Part shown: positions 1 to 13,400 of the stretch, one piece after another | How the letters are laid out: every line of letters begins with the position of its first letter | Position numbering within the stretch: the first letter of the stretch is position 1 | Assembly: GCA_027943335.1 (NCBI GenBank) | Contig: BSBK01001162.1 | Coordinates: forward strand, 186,001-250,000 | Origin: Chamaecyparis obtusa | Lineage: Eukaryota; Streptophyta; Pinopsida; Cupressales; Cupressaceae | Length of the DNA stretch: 64,000 nt | Reading direction: 5' to 3' | Position numbers and translations under genes: made by a program | Notes under the pieces: generated by a model | What the model was told of the DNA's origin: nothing | What the model saw: the letters and a program-made list of their open reading frames with translations, nothing else | The model's database searches: none

Positions 1-373
1 AACACAACCCGCAGATGCGGTTGAACCGGAACCAATACTCGTCAACTCCTCCCTTTGCCTCTTCTTAATTTCCTTTACTTCTTCAAATATTTCTAGTGCC
101 ACATAGCATGTATGAACAACCTCAGGAGGTGCTAATCTACACAGCTCAATATTATGGCCACGTGTCTTGTCAATATGGTATTTAAATCTATTGATGCCAC
201 CATGATTAATTTCTTTACAATATTTACATTTAACTTGTGCTTTTCTTCTTTCAAGAAAATCTTCGGTATATATCCAAGTCTCATCCTTTTGACCTAGTTT
301 CTTAGCCTTAGGTTTAGGTGTAGGAGTAGGAGTAAAATTGGGAAAAAATATGGTTTTCAAAACCCCAAGCCTA
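1..373 (-). pseudogene. BED-type zinc finger fragment of a hAT-like transposase-derived protein, runs off the left edge
   Basis: Read on the minus strand from about 373 to 1, one frame stays open for about 120 codons without an ATG. It has a Pro/Thr/Lys-rich lead, then C-K-Y-C, a Gly-Gly-Ile-Asn-Arg-Phe turn, a His about 14 residues after the second Cys, and a G-H-N-I-E-L-C stretch followed by A-P-P-E-V. This spacing matches the BED fingers of plant hAT-superfamily proteins, which bind DNA and precede a DUF659/RNase H-like transposase core. A possible splice acceptor (ttattgcag) precedes the frame near 374, so this may be an internal exon. The rest lies beyond position 1. It could be an intact domesticated gene or a decayed transposon; the window cannot tell. 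Confidence 0.7.
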
Positions 374-745
374 CTGCAATAAGTCAATTTTACAAAAAAA
401 TTAACATTTGTGCATTGTATTTTATAAACTAATACAAAAGAATAGGGTTTGTCCCCAAAAACATTTAAGGTTTTTAAAACTTTTCAATTCTTGAATCTTG
501 ATTCTTTTCCTTTCAAATTCAAACTTCAAAGTTGAAAGGAAGAACAATTAACAAACCCTCCATTTTTTTTAGAAAAAAAATGTATATACATATTTACAAA
601 TTTCTTCTAAAAAAGATGTACGGTTTTCTGGTTGTTCTTTCTTTGAACTTCAATAGTCCTAGGCCAATTATATTTAAAGTGTGCATTCCAAGGTGAACAT
701 CTCAACTCTAACTTCTTGCAAAAGGACAAAATCCAAAGCTATTCT
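374..745. other. no recognisable gene
   Basis: AT-rich non-coding sequence between the BED-finger fragment and the first LTR element. I see no coding frame, repeat boundary or RNA gene here. Confidence 0.5.
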
Positions 746-3700
746 TGAAATGATAAGTGATAGTTTGATATTAACAAAGGAGACAAAGGCTCCTTCAATA
801 GAGAATACAAGACGATCTTTCCATAATAGAAATGATTGAGATTAGAAACATGAAAGACAAAAAGGAAACTTCCTAAAACTAACTAAAGACGAAAGACATA
901 AAAGGAACTTGGAAGTTTTTAAATACCAACTAAGATGACCATCTTATTAATATTACAATATTATTTTAATATCCTTCTATAATGGTCATCCTTATAACTA
1001 CCCTACAAAAGACTTGACATAATGTGCAGGACATTTGGCCATGAATACATAGAAGGCTGCCCCCCTCTCTTCATAACACTTTGTGATATGAGCTTGCCGC
1101 TGAGACCCTCCCTGGTGCTGCAAAACTTCTAGATATGACCAAGTTTAGCACAATCCTTCCAACATGATATCGGGTAACAAAGCTATCTCTCCCTTTATCA
1201 AGAGGTAGTGAGATCAGCTTCAAAAAACTTCACAGATTTGAAAAAACAATGATTTTACCAAAAGTCATCAAAAGCAGCAACACCCACGATTTTGTTTAAA
1301 AAATCATCAAAAACTTTTGTAGAACACTGTTCGACCTAGAAACCCTAGGGGTGACCCAAAACAAGCTATGAGAAACCACAATTTTATCAAAAAATCGTCA
1401 AAAAAGCTGCTGTAAGACAACACCATGATTTTGTGAAAAATCGTTGAACTCTCAAACAAAAAAACTTCACGCGATTTTTTAGAAAACATTGCTAAAACTC
1501 TTCAAAAAAACCTCAATTTTTTGGAAAAATCGAAGAAACTCTTTCAGAAACCCTCGATTTGAGAAAACGAGAACTCAAAAAACTCTCAATCTGAGTTTTA
1601 TCAAAAAAAATTGATTTTATAAAAAAATGGTAAAAATCTTTGATTTTATTTAAAATCAGTGAAATTTTTTTCTGAAAATTTCAAAGAAATTTCTAGGATA
1701 AGTAGTGATTTTTCATAAATAAATCTTTAAAAAACTTCTAGAAATAAATTCCAGGTATTGAATCCACAAAATTTTTAAAGTTCACCAAACAGCTACCTCT
1801 GCTCTGATACCCATGAAATGATAATTGATAGTTCGATATTAACAAAGGAGTTGAAGGCTCCTCAAATAGCGTAATGTCCCCTTTTTGGCTAACTCAGAAA
1901 GCCAGGACAATTACCCAATTCTATCTTCTTACTTTGTCAAATAATTGCAATTAAAACCAAGTAAAGATGCTACACAAGATATCAATAGCTATTTCTGATA
2001 TATATGTATGAATATGTGCAAAATTGATATTAAATAGATAGTAATGTCTGATATTTAATGATATTCAATGATGAATGCTGTTTCTGATTTACACCTTATA
2101 TGTCTGCAATGTCTCCAATTATCGCTTATAGCAATGACACTGCTGTTGTCTGATCTGAACTTATAAACATACAACATTCAGGCTGTATCTAATTACAATC
2201 TTTAGATTATATGCCACCGATTATGCCAAGAGGCAATTCACTCAAATAGAGCAGATCCAATACTGGATTCAAATAAAAAGAGGTAATATTTGATGATGCC
2301 TTGAGTGATCAATCCTAATCTCCTTATGTACCTTGAATTACCGAATGGTTGCACCCATTAGAAATTAAGAGATATCTCTCCTCTACTTCATATGTCTTCT
2401 CAAAGGATCACAGCCATTCATAAGAGATCGTATGTCATCATAACAAAAATTAATGGCATTTGCTGCTGGCCATAATATCACTGGTCTCTTAATGATTAGT
2501 TATATTCTTCTAAGTGAGTCGTTTAACCAAAGAGTATCATCTCTCTTCACAAATTGGTTTACTAGTATACTTAATGATATTGATATGTTTTGTTTAACAT
2601 TATCGATGCTTGATTATTGGTCTTGATCGTTGTCATCAGCAATTATCCAATCACAAGTTAATTTGTTATTGCGGCCTCCCAATGGTCTTTGTCAATGCTT
2701 TCATATCATATTCGATAATCACTTATTATCAATGACTAAGTGAACCAATGACATTATGTTTTAAGTTGATATCGTACTCATCATATTCGGCGTCGTTATT
2801 TGTAAAACTTAGTCAAATATGCAATGCTTGGTTATCTTCTTATATATCATTAGTCAAATATACAATGCTTGATTATCTTCTTAGCTATCATATTCCATCC
2901 TCATATTTATCACTCTATTACCTGGCAACTGCTAACTCTATATTCATTGCTGTCATGCCTTCTCAAGATTATATTCACCTTCCATATCACTGATTTCTCT
3001 TGACTTAAAGCCCTTCATCGATTCGATCATCCATTCGTAAACAATGTGCTGAAGTGATTGATGTAAATCCTTCCTCACAATATTATGAATTTGTGTAGTC
3101 ACTGTTCTGTCATGCAGCAACTCACTGATTCTTCTAGTTGTTGACTTTGAGCCATAATCAATAATTAAGTCTTTATAATACTTATTCCATCGTTGTCTCC
3201 ACCTTATAATTATGTTAACTAAATTGCTGGTTGGATTGGCGCCTCAGCATATTAAGTACAATAGTCTCTGTCAGCGTCTTCGACTTAATTATATCGATTG
3301 ATGTTGCTTGTTATAAGTTGCTGTTCATCTTATAAGATGTGGTAGTCACTAACAACCTTATTAATGTGATCACTGCTCAGCAATGCTTGGATTGCTGCTA
3401 TTAACATATCTTGTATATCGATTAATATATTTGTTTGACTTGTCCAATCATCTGGACCACTGCAGATAACTGATCGTCTGTGCTGTGTTGCTGATGATTG
3501 ATATAAAGTCTTGAATTGTTGCTCATACACCTTTGGTATGTGCTCATGATATTTGATCTGCCGTATCAACTCTTTTCACACTTGCTATATCTATTATTGA
3601 TAACATTTTTGACACTAATGCAATTTTGTCTTTTTAGAGACTTCACTAAATTGAAGAATTAAGTAACGTCAAGGATGGGGAAATTACAAATAGAGAATAC

Positions 3701-3854
3701 AAGATGATTTTTCCATAACATGAATGATTGGGAATAGAAGCAGAGAAGATAGAAAGGAAACTTCCTAAAACTAACTAAAGACAAAAGACATAAAAGGAAG
3801 TTTCTAAATTCCAAGATGACCACTTATCAATATTACAATAGTATTTTAACAATA
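746..3854 (-). mobile_element. non-autonomous LTR retrotransposon A1, interrupted by E1
   Basis: The left LTR is about 746-971. The right LTR is 1814-1869 plus 3694-3854, split by insertion E1. Between them lies a non-coding interior of about 840 bp. On the minus strand a primer-binding site related to TGGTATCAGAGC sits next to the right LTR near 1803-1813, with one extra base. LTRs start TATTA on the minus strand and end TTTCA. No gag or pol frame is visible, so movement would need enzymes from elsewhere; the Copia at 44815-52396 has related LTRs. I could not find matching target duplications at the outer ends, so the right boundary is approximate. Confidence 0.7.
1870..3688. mobile_element. 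insertion E1, TGTAATGTCCC-terminated, probable solo LTR
   Basis: The ends are CGTAATGTCCCC on the left and GGGGAAATTACA on the right, each one base off a perfect 12-bp inverted pair. Both sides are flanked by the 5-bp duplication AATAG (1865-1869 and 3689-3693), lying within the right LTR of A1. The interior is AT-rich with short direct repeats (a 42-bp unit near 2822 and 2864) and no credible coding frame. TG/CA-like ends with a 5-bp duplication suggest a solo LTR; a non-autonomous TIR element is the alternative. Confidence 0.7.
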
Positions 3855-4559
3855 CTAGGTTACAAAACATTCTTACATCTACTCTCCAATCTTGGGATTC
3901 TAGCCCTTTTACATAACAACTTACCATCTTGATTTTACTAGATGGGGGATACAGGGAACATGCTGCCTTAGTATATAGTTTTTCAAACCCAGAGGGAATT
4001 TTTTCACATTTTCCATTACTAGAGATCCAACTAGCAGGATTAGAGGAATCACCATGTCTTCTAAAAAGATTCTGCCAAATAAGATTTTAAATGTATCTAG
4101 TTTCAAAGACTGCTCGGCGAGAGACTATCACAAACCATAGGTTGAGGCTCCCTCATTTGGTATCATCTGAGAAGCCTGACCTACAACCACCTTTAACCTT
4201 AAGAAGCTACCTTTTGGTATTTGTAGAAACTTGTTGAGTCCTTGTGCCAATAACACTATGTTTACCTTTATTAGGCGTCACTAAGGAATCATGGCAGTCA
4301 GAAACAATCTTATCACTATACAAGACGACAGCATCTTAGACAGTATCCACTTTTTGCAATTCTAGCTTTGTATAGGTCCATCTTACTAACAATGAAACCT
4401 CTAGCACTTCACCACCAAAATCATGGACACTTTGGTCACTAAAGGAAACTAGAGTTCAATTTACACCAATATAAATTATACTCAGTAGATGTTGAAGAAT
4501 CTATTGAATATAGAGTTTTATTTTTAACTCATTGGAGACTTCAATGTAGGTTGGGTTAT
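3855..4559. other. unassigned intergenic or intronic sequence
   Basis: No convincing gene. Short minus-strand frames (for example near 3921-4106) may extend the decayed retroelement remnant just downstream, but I cannot assign them. Confidence 0.4.
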
Positions 4560-4934
4560 TCTTGTTAGTTAGCATATCTATTCAAGCGATACCTTTTCAA
4601 AATGAAAAGTTCCCTTTTTATCAAGATCAATTGGGATTGTAACCTTAAAACCCACTTTCCTACTACTATTAGGGCAGTCTTTTCAGAGATTCCCATCTTT
4701 CTTACATAAGAAGCAAGATTATAAATCTTTAAGTCCTAAAATCTCACATTAAAATAACTTGCCATGAGCTAAACAAGTGATAGCCTCAGGAATTAATTTG
4801 GATATAGAAGATATCAAGTTGCAATTGCCTCCACAATATAGAACCCTCATCTCAATGCTAAGGTTCCATAGAAGAGCTCTAATGATATACCTTCCCATGT
4901 TTGAAAGGCTATAGCCCAAAACCGTCTTCTGCAC
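4560..4934 (-). pseudogene. decayed retroelement gag/ORF1-like remnant with zinc knuckle
   Basis: On the minus strand at about 4722-4672 a C-x2-C-x4-N-x4-C pattern (Cys-Phe-Leu-Cys ... Asp-Cys-Pro) resembles a CCHC zinc knuckle whose His codon has changed and which contains a TGA stop. Upstream is a stop-ridden frame with Trp-rich motifs. This recalls the knuckle region of LINE ORF1 or Copia gag, but the family cannot be fixed. Confidence is low because the frame is broken in several places. Confidence 0.3.
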
Positions 4935-7254
4935 ACTGCTGGTTTTGGAAAAAACCCCAAAAAATGTCTGTTATACCATGCAGCAGAGAGAACCATAGAC
5001 ACCTAATTTTTCCCCAAAACCAGCTGTCAAAAAACTTCTGAGAAGGCAAGGATTCTTGATTCAAACACAAAAATTCCAACACATTTCCTCTTCTCTATCC
5101 ATAACATATAACTTTTCTTGGTCAGGGCATATTTACAAAATTCATACTAGAGGTAGAAGGGTCCTTGATTTTTCCTGTGTTGAGTCTCCTATCCCAGTGT
5201 CCTGCCTGCAGTCATCCCTTTGTCTTTAACCAGCTGAAACAGCAAATACAGAAATAATCTCAGTGAACATTTAACTCTTCTCCGGATGATTTGTAGAAAG
5301 ATGAAACATTTTCTTTAGTTTTAATACCTTCACTTCTATCCTTACTTACATTTTGTACAACTGATGCATCCATCCAAACTAAATACCAAATATGATCTAA
5401 TGTTATAACGTAGCCTTCTCTCAAGAGTCAAGGCCAAATACTAAGGCTCACCATCTGAGATGGTAGTGAGATCATTAAACAAAATGTAAATTCAATAGAT
5501 TAGAACAAAAGGAAAAACTCATAAACCACATATAATACCACAATGAGGAACCTACAAGAAACCTAAGGAAAAGATGATTTGACCAAAGAGATAAAGGGAA
5601 CTAGAATTGTGCAAAGTTGAAAGAAAGCTTGGGGAAGCTCTCATGGAGGATGACCCTTCATCCTTTAACCTCAAGCTAAAAGATCTCCTTCTTTCTCCCT
5701 CCACAAAACAATAATAAAAATTGAAATAGATAAAGATGAGAATTCAAAAACATCCCAAGGTGATGGCTAATGGTGGTTCTTATCTTCACACTGCAATGGA
5801 GAAGCCAAATATGCCAATTACAATCTCATATTGCTCAAGCGGCTGTTGTGTCAAATCCTCATCTTGAGTATCACAAAACCATCATTTGAAGGCACTGTGG
5901 AAGTCCTCCCTTGAGCTCATGATCCTCTCTTTGGGCCAATAATAAATAAATCATAGTTTATAACTTTAATTAAGCTCCAACAGCATGTGTTGGGTGATGG
6001 AGCCTTGCCTATCAATAGTTTTCCAACCAGAAGAGGCTGTAGCCTCATCCCCGCCCTAGTAATCTATTTTTTTTTTCTTTTGCCATGATCATAGCTTCGT
6101 ATGTTTGTGAGACCAATCTGCTGATGGCTTCAGATTAGGAATCTGCTCTAATAAGAAATTATCTATGGCTGGAAAAGTAACATAGAGAAGCTGATGAAGT
6201 ACAATGCTGCTACACAGTAAAACTAATAATAATAGCTCTTTATGGGCCCAGTTCTGATCATAGTGAAGGAGATTGATTTACATGTGCTTTTACACAGAAA
6301 ATTGAGCTGCAAGTATCTTGCTAATGGCTGAGCAATTACCAAATTTCTTCTTCTTTCTGTGCTCTGCAGAAGATGAATATGCTATAACAGCTAGAAGCCT
6401 AGATCTATAAATCTGAAGAAAAAATCAAATCTGCTGAGATAATTGGCTGTTCTAACTAGATGTTCTACCGTTACGACTCTAGAACTGCTGACCCAAGTGA
6501 AAGTTGTGAAACTCTATAGCAATATTGTAAACTGGTTTTCTTGAAGAGAACATATGGAAGGAAACAAGAATTGTAGTGAACCTAATACTTTTCACTGGGA
6601 AGTTTGACATTAATGAATGTTCTAAACTTAAATGTAAACTAAGATTAAGTTTATTCAAGGATGATAGAATATGAATAAAGCATAATATTTGTGTACAAAT
6701 ACAGGATGAGAGTTAAGTGGAAGTCTATTCCTGAAAAATTCAATATTGCAAATATGGCATGCAAAGGCTAAAGATTTTTATTGAGAATAAAACCATGCAA
6801 AGATTAAAATTTGTTTTAGGAAGATACTGGATGGATAGGGGGATAGTGTATTTTGAAGGGAATAAATCTTATGAATGTCTAATTTATAAGATAAGGCTTC
6901 TTTGTAACCAAGTATGTAGTGTGGTGAAAAAGCATGAGGTCATTAAGGTTGTTGTTGTGTACATTGTTTGTTGTTTATTAACTCATAATGATGAAATCAT
7001 GATCCTGAATATGAAATATCTTTCCTAGTAGAAAGTTGAGTGAATTGTTATTTTTTCTGTAAGATGTAATTAAATCTAATAATACTTGAATATTTGTTAA
7101 CAAATAATTATTTTTCTTCCACATAACTCATGTATTAGTGAACTAATTTCACCTGGTATATTTAAGTTGTTTTATGGAGAGTTAGATGTCCGATGGATAT
7201 TCTGCAGTTTCAATTTGTATGTAGACTAACTTGTTGAATCTATCTTTTTCCAAG
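4935..7254. other. unassigned region upstream of the first visible RSH exon
   Basis: About 2.3 kb with no convincing coding frame or transposon end. I searched it for a transit-peptide exon of the RSH gene and did not recognise one. Several short open frames here (for example 6759-7028) are AT-rich and do not resemble known proteins. Confidence 0.45.
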
Positions 7255-7434
7255 GTTGTGTGTACTGATGAAGTCCTTTCTACTGGAGAATCATATGGCA
7301 AGCATGTTGATGTAGAAGATTCCAAATTGCATATAAGCTTGAGGGCAAGAGCTCGTACAAAGTGGAGATTATGTTGTTCATCTCAGTGCAGTCCAAAACA
7401 TTCTGATACAGTTAGTATTAAAACACTGTGGGAG
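7255..7434 (+). CDS. RSH1: RSH1 exon a (N-terminal region)
   Basis: 60 codons between acceptor tttttccaag and donor gtggga. It ends in T-L-W-E, the conserved motif just before the helical start of the HD domain in RSH1. The upstream part is poorly conserved, as expected near a transit peptide. The acceptor choice keeps the frame in phase 0. Confidence 0.8.
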
Positions 7435-10400
7435 GTGGGATACTTATCTGCATAAACCTTTTAGTTGATTAAATAATTCCAAATTTCTTTTCTAATCCCG
7501 AAGAGATCAATGAGTTCCTTTTGTAACCACTCTTCTATCATTCCCTTGTGCCCAACTTCAATTTCTTTGTGATTTTTGTGGTACTTTTGGGTAATTGTTG
7601 ATAATTTATTTGCTAATTTATAATATTTATTAGTATAATACCTGTTTAGATAAAAATCTCAAAGTTGCCTTTGGCTAGATTTTGAAACCTTTATTCATGT
7701 CTGTCTTCAAAATTTCATTTTTGACTGATGTATTTTCTGCCTCTTAAACAAAAATGGTAATATTCAATTTTCTTCAATTATGCGACTTAACCCCTAGATC
7801 TGTAGATACCAGTGTCAAAAGTTTATCCTTTAGATGTCAATGATTAAATTGTATTATATAACATGATGAATCAATGATTAATTATGTTCTTTGATTTACT
7901 GTAAGATTTAAAGCCTTTTATAATCACCATTTTTATATCACAAACTTGTGTTCCAGAGTCACTCACCATTTTTGTTTTACAAACTTTTGTTCCAGGGTCT
8001 CAAACCAACTATTTCGTATCTGCCATCCAAACATCTCCAGTTGGTTGAAGACGCTTTGAAGGTATATTACTTTTGTATGTTATGATGGCAGGATTTCTTC
8101 CCCTTCATCCTCTTTATGAATTGTCTTCAACTTCCTTTCACGAGAGACGATTTTTTATTTAAAAATCCTTCCTCTTTCTGTTTTTTGTTTTTCCTTCTTT
8201 CTATATTATATTATAAGCATAAATAGCTGGATGCAATTTCATTAAATGAGCAACATCATGGAACTAAAAATTTAAATTTTGTTACTGCACCTTGCTTTTC
8301 ACATTTTTCCTTTTTCCTATATTATATTATAAAGACAAATAGCTGGGTTAGATTTCATTAAATGAGCAACATCATTGAACTAAAGAATTTGAATTTTGTT
8401 ACTGTAGCTAGCCTTCGAAGCTCATGCTGGACAGAAAAGGAGGAGTGGGGAGCCCTTCATCATACATCCAGTAGAAGTTGCTCGTATCCTTGGTGAACTT
8501 GTAAGATCTTTGTATTGTCTGTTCACTGGATTACACACAATTTACTTAATCAAGCTTGGAAACAAATGTAAGATGATAATAAAGAAATAAATAGATAATC
8601 CTTTGATTTTTTCATATCCTATGTTCCTTGTAATTCTAGATGTTTACATGCACTCAAGGGGAGTGCTTTTAGCATCTACATCTAAATATAGAGTATACAA
8701 AATACATATACAGGCACAATGCTTTAGAAACGGGGTGAAGCTTTTTTGACAATAGGGGTATCAATATGATGCCCAAAATTAAGGGTGAGCTATGGGCTTG
8801 GAATTATGTATATACTATAAACACCTATAGTAGGCTGGGGCATAGCATCAAAACTTGTTAAGTTACTGGCCAGCTTGTGAGAATCCACAAACCAGGTAGG
8901 TTTGGTGAGTCACTCACCTTCAAACTTGTGGGAAAGTTTCAGGCTAGTACTTGTAGGGTTACTTTCTTCGACATTCACAACTATCCATGAGTCTGTATAA
9001 AAAACTCACTGGATGGCCAAAAAAAATGCAGAGGGCAGAAAAGACACAAGATCCTCATTTTCCCTCAACTTCTTATTTATGCTCGTGTCATTCGGAATTG
9101 CATCAATTCATTGACAATTGGTTAAAACTTAAAAGCAATATTTTTTTTGAAAAATGGCATGCACCATGAAGGTATTTGTGGCCTCAAGGCCTTAATTTGG
9201 CTTTGGGGGCTAAGGCTCCATCCTTGAACTATCCCCTCTATCATGAATTATGAAAAACCCAGGGTCTTATAATCTGTTTTGATTCAGGTTCAGATCATTG
9301 ACTCAAGTTAATCCCTTACACCACCATGCATTAGTTCAACAACAGCAATACTTAAAGTTTGCTCAGAGCTTACATTGAACCCAAATAGAAATTTTTTTAA
9401 TCAGAGAAAGAATTCAAGTTTCAAAATTTAGAGAACTGAATTAACTTTCTGACATAAACAATATACCTGAATCTGTGTCAAATCTTACATAAGCTGCTGT
9501 TGCAAGGCAATTTCATATGCCTGGATATGAATTACAGTCGCTCCTCACATTGTCTTGTCTCCTCAGCTGGAAAAATTGTGGTAGTATTCCTAGCTTGTTG
9601 ATGTAGGTGACTGGATGGTAATAATGGTGCCTCCGCCCTTATCCTTTGAAGTCTTATATCCTCAATTTCTGCCCTGCCATCTGACACCTGAAACCCTCAG
9701 ATGGCAGCACCTTGACATTCTATCTCTGGGCTTCTCTTTACAGTGAATGATCAACAGGCTGAGTTGTGCTTCCTTGACTAGAGGTTTACACAGAGCACTC
9801 TTCCCTATTGATGGACCTGATCTGAATTAACCCTTAACTGCCGCTGTGCTAGATGTGCACTTGGATCTGGAATCACTTGCTGGATGTGCGCTTGGTTGTA
9901 GGTTTGCCTCAAAACACCAAATCTGTTTGGAAAATTCTGTACACCTAGTTGTGATTTGGTGATCAAACTTGATTCAGGACAGATATGCCAAAGCTTCCCC
10001 TATGCTGACTGCTGCAGGCATCCAGGTCAGGTGACTGTCAACCCTTGTGTCGGATCTGCTATAGAATTCCATTCTAGGTGAAATTATGACCAATGATCTG
10101 AACCTGAAAATTATCACAGTTGTGGCACTTAGCTTAATCCACGCCCAGTCAAAATGACCTGCGATTGTCAGGTCTGAATTTAGTTTTCCTGTGGAAATCT
10201 CTAGTAAACTAATTAGTTTTGTGATAAGGGGTTTTGTCCTCATCTCACAATGCATTGTAACAGAGGTTTTGGTCACTGCCCAAGCAAAATTAGTTGTAAA
10301 CAGCAAAACCACAATTATCCAAAAACATCCTTCCACATGGCACCCAAATCTAGAGTTATACTTGACTGGAAATAGGTCCGAAGGGCCCTAAATTTGGGTA

Positions 10401-13400
10401 CCACAATTTGAAATATAAATTTCAAATCATAACTTTATTTTATTGTATATTTATTATTGTATTATTTATATTTTATATTCTACAGTATTTATTATTGTTT
10501 AAAAACACGATTAGAAATAGGACTGGGTTAAGGGCGAATAGAAGTGGACATGACATGAATCCTGTGAGAGCCATTCACTCTTAACCTTGCTATGGGCCTG
10601 CTGTGTCCAGGTACTTGCTTTGGTTTTTAAAAAAGCCAATAACCAAAAAAATTGTTTTGGGTTGAGCCAGATAAAAAAGGAGTTTTTTTCCCATTTATAT
10701 GACATTTCACCATTTTTTAGTTTCTCGATTTTTTCCCAGCTATATCCTAAGCATTTAAATCTTATTTATACTTTCAGTGTGCCAAGTCCATCTTCATTCC
10801 AGGTAATGCTACTGTGATCAAAATAGAGTTTTGTGTACACTAATTCATTCTTTATGCTTCTCATGTTTAATTTAAGTTTATTTTACAAATTTATGTATTC
10901 TTTTATATGCTGATTTTTTGTGTAGTCATAAGCCCGAGTCAAAATTTAGGCTTGTATGTGCTGTCCAAACTAATAAATTTTGCTATGACATGTTTTTGTT
11001 GTCCTATTATAGATGACATGATCTGAGATTCATGTTGGACTATATCAGTGTGATTCTTTTACTGTTTTGGATGGTTGATCTTTTCATGCAAGACTGAAGC
11101 CCTTTTAAGGGCACATCAACAGTTTATTTGAAATCTAGGTAATCTGAATCAGGTTGATTCAACCATTTTTTGGAGGAAATGACCAATTTGCTGAAATATT
11201 TGTTTTTTAAAGGCACATACATTAAGTGGCAGCAAAAATTTAGCACATATTTCATTACAGGAGACTTTGGAAAATTATAGATGTCATGGTATAAAAATTG
11301 TCTGTTGTTCTTTAAGAGGATATTCTGGAGAATCTGGACGATCTTAACATGGAAATGTTAATCAAACTATCAATTGTTGATGATATGTTAATGAATGTCA
11401 AGGGATTTGGCAAGGCCAAAACTGCTTGGGCAAATAATAAATCATTGCATAAACCCCCCATCAAACAAGAATTCAGTATCTAAACAAAGGTTCATAACAT
11501 GCAAATGAATGCCAGAATCTATTGCAGATCATATGACAAGATTAAGGGATCACAAAGATCAATCTGCTATGTGATGTACCCTTTTTGAAATAGGATTTAA
11601 TAATAGATGATAATAATAAAATCAAATATAAAAGAAATAAAATTTAAAATAAACATATAAAATAATAAAAAAGAAAATATAAAATAATAAAATTTATTTA
11701 AGTTAATGAAGTGTCAAAAACGCATGAAATGAAAAGTTGTGACTCCCTCAAACATAAGATATAAAAAGGGAGAAGGGAACTTCATTTGAAAGGTGGGGAG
11801 AGGAAGGAATTGGAAACGAAAGGTGTGAAGCTAGGAATAATTAATAGAAGAGAAGAAATGGGAAGAAAATAAGGAAGTGACTATTTCCTACAAGCTTGGC
11901 AATAAGCTTTGATACCATGTCAGAGATACTAATGGACTCAAGCTCACAGGCAAAGGTTATGAAGGGTTGTGACTTTCCGAAAAGGTAGTAATTATGAAGG
12001 TTTGTCTCTCTTTCAAAGAGGGGCAATTATGAAGGGTTTGACTCTTTCAAAGGGCATAAATGATGAAGGTTTGTGACTCTTCGAAAGGGTTGTAATTGTG
12101 AAGGTTTGTGACTCTTTCAGAGAGGACAATAATGAAGGGTTGCGAGTCTTTCAAAGAGGGACAATTATGAAGGGTTGTGACTCTCTTAAAGGGCATAAAT
12201 GATGAAGGTTTGTGACTCTTTGACAGGTTGGTAATTATGAAGGTTTGTGACTCTTTCAAAGAGGGACAATTATGAAGGGTTGTGACCCGTTTAGAGGGCA
12301 TTCGCTTAAATGATGATGGGTTGTGACTCGTCCAAATGGTGGAAATTGTGGGAGGTTGTGACCTTTGCAAAGGGTAGCCATGATGAAGACGTGTGACTCT
12401 CCCCCACATTGGAAGATATAATGGTGGGAATGTTTCATTTTAGGACATACAAGGGAGAGTGATTTGAGGAATAATGTATTATTTTCAAAGACAACAATGA
12501 AAAATGGTGACTCAATTCTAATAAAAGTGGCGAACCTTTCACCAATAAGGTATAAAGGAGATTTCATTCCAAGCAATATAAAAAGGGTGAAGAGAACTTC
12601 AATTGAAAGGGGGAGAGAGGAAGGAAGAGAAAAGGGAAGGTGTGAAGCTGGGAAGAATTAATAGAAGAGAGAAAAGGAATGAGAAGAAAATAAGAAAGTG
12701 ACTCCTTCAAAAGGCAAAGCTATTGAAGGGTTGTGACTCTTTGAAAGGGTGGTAGATATGAAGGGTTGTGACTCTTTGAAAGGGTGGTAATTATGAAGGG
12801 TTGGGAGAAAAGTAATGAGAAGAAAATAAGAAAGTGACTCCTTCAAAAGGCAAAGCTATTGAAGGGTTGTGACTCTTTGAAAGGGTGGTAGATATGAAGG
12901 GTTGTGACTCTTTGAAAGGGTGGTAATTATGAAGGGTTGGGACTCTTTGAAAGGGTGGTAAATATGAAGGTTTGTGACTCTTTCAAAGAGGGGACAATTA
13001 TGAAGGGTTGTGACTCTTTCAAAGGGCATAAATGATGAAGGGTTGTGACTCTTCAAAAGATTGGTAATTATGGAGGTTTGTGACTCTTTCAAAGAGGGGC
13101 AATTATGAATGATTAAGGGTTGTGACTCTTTCAAAGGTTGGTAATTATGAAGCTTTGTGACTCTTTCAAAGAGGGATAATTATGAAGGGTTCTGACTCTT
13201 TAAAAGGGCATAAATGATGAAGGATTGTGACTTGTTGAAAGGGTTGAAATTGTGGAAGGTTGTGACCTTCGGAAAGGGCAGCCATGATGAAGAGGTGTGA
13301 CTCTACCCCATATTGGAAGATATAAAGGGGAGAACATTTCATTTGAGGAGGACATCCAAGGGAAAGCAATTTGGGGAATTATATTATCCTCGAAGGCAAC

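Noticed and set aside
7016..7254. A possible transit-peptide exon of RSH1 directly upstream of exon a
   Set aside because: No ATG frame with suitable composition and a donor site could be found, so the first exon is left unassigned.
11930..13330. CRISPR-like spacing of repeats
   Set aside because: Spacers are not unique, repeats drift, and the context is eukaryotic; this is a tandem repeat within a transposon.
12047..13369. Long minus-strand frames rich in Ser-Lys-Glu-Ser-Gln-Pro-Phe-Ile
   Set aside because: They are translations of the 35-bp tandem repeat in E5. They occur in several frames at once and have no non-repeat sequence.
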